NCBI GenBank assembly: GCA_963768975.1
Contig: CAVYKB010000014.1
Span: 62,001 to 126,000 of the forward strand
Direction of reading: 5' to 3'
Length of the DNA: 64,000 bases
Source of the DNA: CADCTB01 sp963768975
GTDB lineage: Bacteria; Actinomycetota; Acidimicrobiia; Acidimicrobiales; AC-14
Under the pieces are notes generated by a model that was given only the letters and a program-made list of their open reading frames with translations, was not told the DNA's origin and made no database searches. Position numbers and translations under genes: made by a program. Shown piece by piece: positions 61,644-64,000 of the stretch. The first letter of the stretch is position 1, and each line of letters begins with the position of its first letter.

Positions 61644-62654
61644 CTATCGCGGACTGGTGGTATCGCAAGCTGTCTGCAGCCGGATGTGGATGACGACGAA
61701 CTCGGCCGGGCGCAGGGGGGCAAAGCCCACCTGGACGTTGGCGATACCGTTGTCGATGTCAGCCTGGGAGGTCGTCTCGCGGTCGCACTTCACGACGTAC
61801 GCGTCGCGCGCAGTGGTGCCGGCGAAGGCCTCAGACCGGAACAGGTCGTCGAGGAAGGCGCCGATCTCGGTCCGCAGGCGGGCCCAGAGGGGCTCACTGT
61901 TGGGCTCGAACGTCGCCCACTGGGTTCCCTGGCCGATGGAGCGCTCGATGAAGACGGCCGTGCGCCGCACGTTCACGTAGCGCCACTCCGCGTCGGCGGT
62001 GTCGGTCGTTCGGGCGCCCCACACCACCGGCCCGGCGCCGGCGAAGCTGCGGAGACAGTTGACGCCAAGGGGGTTCAGCCGGGCGCTGTCGGCGTCGGCC
62101 ACCTGGAGGTCGAGGGCGGCGACGCCCCGCAGCGTCGCGTCGACGCCGGCCGGCGCCGCCCACACGCCCCGCACCACGTCGTTGCGGGCGATGATGCCGG
62201 CCACGGCGCCGGCCGGGCCCCGTACCGGCCCGGGCTGGGCGATCCGGGGGAAGTAGACGGCGGCGTTCGGGCTGTGGACGAACGCCGGCGAGGTGGCGCC
62301 GGCGGCGGCCTGGGCGATCGTCGTCCATGCCGCCGGCGGGTCGAGGATGCAGAACCCGCCCCGCTCCCCGGCTAGGGCGACGGCGCCGGCCGCCACCTCG
62401 GGCGACGGGTCACCGGGGACGACGAGAAGGTTGAAGATGGCGCCGGCGGCCCGGAGGGAGTCGAGGTCGCGGGCGACCATGGCGATGGTGCCGCCCTGGC
62501 GGAAGAAGTCGTGCACGGCGGCAGCGACGGTTCCGCCGGCGCCGAAGGTCTGGTCGAAGTCGGCCGGTGAAAGCACCGCCACCGGCTGGTCGCCACCGGG
62601 GTTGGTGGTCTCGCCGACGAAGGCGGTGATGGAGGTGGAGACGGCGGAGATCAC
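61644..62654 (-). CDS. Contractile tail sheath-like protein, shortened and solitary
   Basis: 336-residue protein. VSTSITAFVGETTNPGG resembles the start of the sheath fold without the usual PGVYVEE strand. FFRQGGTIAMVARD follows, then the conserved C-terminal sheath domain: GVWAAPAGVDATLRG, LNPLGVNCLRSF, VVWGARTTDTADAEWRYV, VNVRRTAVFIERSI and a last LRPAEFVVIHI. Phage and injection-system sheaths are usually longer, around 500 residues. No tube, baseplate or AAA gene is in the window. It starts with GTG 62654, divergent from the DUF3097 gene. Confidence 0.75.
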   Translation of the reverse strand: MISAVSTSITAFVGETTNPGGDQPVAVLSPADFDQTFGAGGTVAAAVHDFFRQGGTIAMVARDLDSLRAAGAIFNLLVVPGDPSPEVAAGAVALAGERGGFCILDPPAAWTTIAQAAAGATSPAFVHSPNAAVYFPRIAQPGPVRGPAGAVAGIIARNDVVRGVWAAPAGVDATLRGVAALDLQVADADSARLNPLGVNCLRSFAGAGPVVWGARTTDTADAEWRYVNVRRTAVFIERSIGQGTQWATFEPNSEPLWARLRTEIGAFLDDLFRSEAFAGTTARDAYVVKCDRETTSQADIDNGIANVQVGFAPLRPAEFVVIHIRLQTACDTTSPR

Positions 62655-62689
62655 CGAACTGCAGGCTAGAGCGGTCTACGTTCGGTCGC

Positions 62690-63523
62690 GTGAGCAGGCG
62701 CGATCCATGGGCCGGCATCCTCTCCGGCCCGGTCGACGGGCCGGCGAAAGTGCGGGCGGCGTACCCGGAGGTCGGCGGCGTGCCCGGGCTGCGGACCCGC
62801 CACCGCGGCAGCGGGTTCACCGGCTCCCTGGCCCGCTGGGAGCGCGACGGCGTCGTGCTGCGGGGCGCCAGCGGGCTTGAGCGCATCTTTGTGGCCACGC
62901 CTGGCGGCTTCGACGTCGACGGGCGGGCGGTGACCCTCACCCGGCCGGCGCCGGCGGGCCTGGCACCGCCGGCGGCGCCGGCGGTGACCGCCTCCGGATC
63001 GCTGGCCGTGGCCGGGGCTCGGGCCCGCGTGGCGCGGGCCAGCCGCATCCTCGTCGAGGGCGTGCACGATGCCGAGCTGGTGGAGCGGGTCTGGGGCGAC
63101 GATCTCCGGGTGGAGGGCGTGGTGGTCGAGCGCCTGGACGGGATCGACGACCTCGCCGGCGTGGTGGCCGCGTTCGGGCCCGGTCCCGGTGCCCGGCTGG
63201 GCGTGCTCGTCGACCACCTGGTCGAAGGCAGCAAGGAGGCCCGGTTGGCGGCGTCGGTGGCCCACCCCCACGTCCTGGTGACCGGCACGCCGTTCATCGA
63301 CGTGTGGGCGGCGGTCAAGCCGGCGACGGTCGGCATTCCGGCGTGGCCTGCGGTGCCGCGAGGCGAGGACTGGAAGACCGGGATCTGCGCCCGGCTCGGC
63401 GTCGACCCGGCGACGATGTGGCCGCGGGTACTGGCGTCGGTGCGGTCCTACGCCGACTTGGAGCCCGCGTTGGTCGGCGCGGTGGAACGCCTCATCGACT
63501 TCGTCACCGAGCCGGCGACCTAG
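62690..63523 (+). CDS. DUF3097 family protein
   Basis: 277-residue actinobacterial protein of unknown function. RILVEGVHDAELVERVWGDDLR and VVVERLDGIDDL are Toprim-like features seen in DUF3097; RLGVLVDHLVEGSKE and LVTGTPFIDVWAAV follow. An N-terminal beta-rich part (FTGSLARWERDGVVLRGA) precedes it. The Toprim resemblance hints at nucleic acid binding or cleavage. The start lies 35 bases from the divergent sheath gene. Confidence 0.85.
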   Translation: MSRRDPWAGILSGPVDGPAKVRAAYPEVGGVPGLRTRHRGSGFTGSLARWERDGVVLRGASGLERIFVATPGGFDVDGRAVTLTRPAPAGLAPPAAPAVTASGSLAVAGARARVARASRILVEGVHDAELVERVWGDDLRVEGVVVERLDGIDDLAGVVAAFGPGPGARLGVLVDHLVEGSKEARLAASVAHPHVLVTGTPFIDVWAAVKPATVGIPAWPAVPRGEDWKTGICARLGVDPATMWPRVLASVRSYADLEPALVGAVERLIDFVTEPAT

Positions 63524-63556
63524 GCGCCGGCGCCGGCCTGCCATCCTGGTGCGGGC

Positions 63557-64000
63557 ATGGACTCAGGCGCCGAGGGACCGCTGCCCGCCGAGGCGGAGGT
63601 GCTCGACCGGCTGCACCGGCACCTGGGCGCCTGGCTCGGCGCGTGGCCACCGTCGGCGCTGGTGAACGTGGTGGGCAGCGACCGGCGGACCGAGGCGGGC
63701 TGGGACGGCGCCGTGCGGCCGTTCGCAGGGGTGAGCACGCCGGCGGGGACAGTGCTATCGGTGCCGCCCGACCGGGTCGATGCCGTCCGCTCGGCAGGGG
63801 CGACCCTGGAGGAGATCCTCGACGGCGTCCCCGAGGCCCTCGGCCAGCCGGGGGCAGTGGTGGGCCGGGGCGTGTACCGGTACTGCGTGGCGCCCCCGCC
63901 GGTCGAGCCGGTGGGCGAATGGGTGGCCGCAGACGATCCGGGGGTGCCGGCGTGGCTGCGGCCGTTCGGGGGCCAGGTGCTGGTGGTACGGGAGGACGGG
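63557..64000 (+). CDS. GNAT-like acetyltransferase-family protein, N-terminal part
   Basis: An open frame of 148 codons from ATG 63557 to the window edge. It starts MDSGAEGPLPAEAEV and has RRTEAGWDGAVRPFAGVS, TPAGTVLSVPP and WLRPFGGQVLVV. This resembles the N-terminal domain that precedes the GNAT domain in some actinobacterial acetyltransferases. The catalytic part lies outside the window, so the call is provisional. Confidence 0.5.
   Translation, partial: MDSGAEGPLPAEAEVLDRLHRHLGAWLGAWPPSALVNVVGSDRRTEAGWDGAVRPFAGVSTPAGTVLSVPPDRVDAVRSAGATLEEILDGVPEALGQPGAVVGRGVYRYCVAPPPVEPVGEWVAADDPGVPAWLRPFGGQVLVVREDG

Noticed and set aside
61644..62654. Prophage or complete injection-system region
   Set aside because: Only a sheath-like gene is present; no tube, baseplate, terminase, integrase or lysis gene is nearby.

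Overview
The window is very GC-rich DNA with many GTG and TTG starts, 4-bp ATGA/GTGA gene overlaps, lipoproteins, and actinobacterial marker families: a PknG-type kinase with a GlnX-like partner, DUF3097, PadR, NarL-type two-component proteins and RecBCD. It is chromosomal DNA of a high-GC Actinomycetota, perhaps a deep-branching class such as Acidimicrobiia; the class is a guess. No insertion sequence, integrase, CRISPR array or complete prophage was found.

Layout. 0-1.1 kb: a PadR regulator with a MacB/LolD-like ATPase cut by the window edge. 1.2-1.9 kb: a frame-broken coding remnant and a tRNA-Arg. 2.2-7.5 kb: a complete oligopeptide ABC transporter on the minus strand (fused ATPases, lipoprotein, two permeases). 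7.5-9.2 kb: a phosphoribulokinase/uridine-kinase-like protein and a RibD-type reductase. 9.2-12.9 kb, the most unusual locus: a decayed TROVE (Ro60-like) gene, an intact RtcB RNA ligase, and at least eight tightly packed tRNA or tRNA-like units, all on the minus strand. 12.9-17 kb: CAP protein, NERD protein, a receiver-domain relic, VOC protein, MerR regulator and a VapBC pair. 17-26.2 kb: recC-recB-recD led by an unknown gene. 26.3-30.1 kb: HD hydrolase, two unknown genes and a CDF metal exporter. 30.2-40.4 kb: a long co-directional signalling operon (coiled-coil protein, PknG kinase, PP2C phosphatase, vWA protein, FHA protein, GlnX-like membrane protein, PotD-like lipoprotein), followed by a PLP decarboxylase.

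40.5-43 kb: FmdE-like and BNR-repeat proteins. 43-50 kb: LysR regulator, a second oligopeptide-binding lipoprotein, O-methyltransferase, fused ATPases and a DrrAB-type exporter. Its likely permeases lie 6-7 kb further on, on the other strand (55.2-57.1 kb). Between them are a secreted alpha/beta hydrolase, an MBL-fold protein, a LuxR response regulator, a stand-alone receiver, and a histidine kinase with a TerB-like tail. 57.4-64 kb: a 57-residue gene coupled to a secreted zinc metalloprotease with Ig-like repeats, an M15-like secreted protein, a decayed fusion of a molybdopterin oxidoreductase with a ferredoxin-reductase-like domain, a lone shortened contractile-tail sheath protein, DUF3097 and a partial GNAT protein.

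How parts work together: the RtcB locus points to RNA repair or tRNA substitution after RNA cleavage; the PknG operon holds kinase, phosphatase, FHA target, transmembrane relay and ligand sensor of one pathway; both oligopeptide systems share fused ATPases. Folds and domain calls are made by eye from the sequence. No database or folding program was run.
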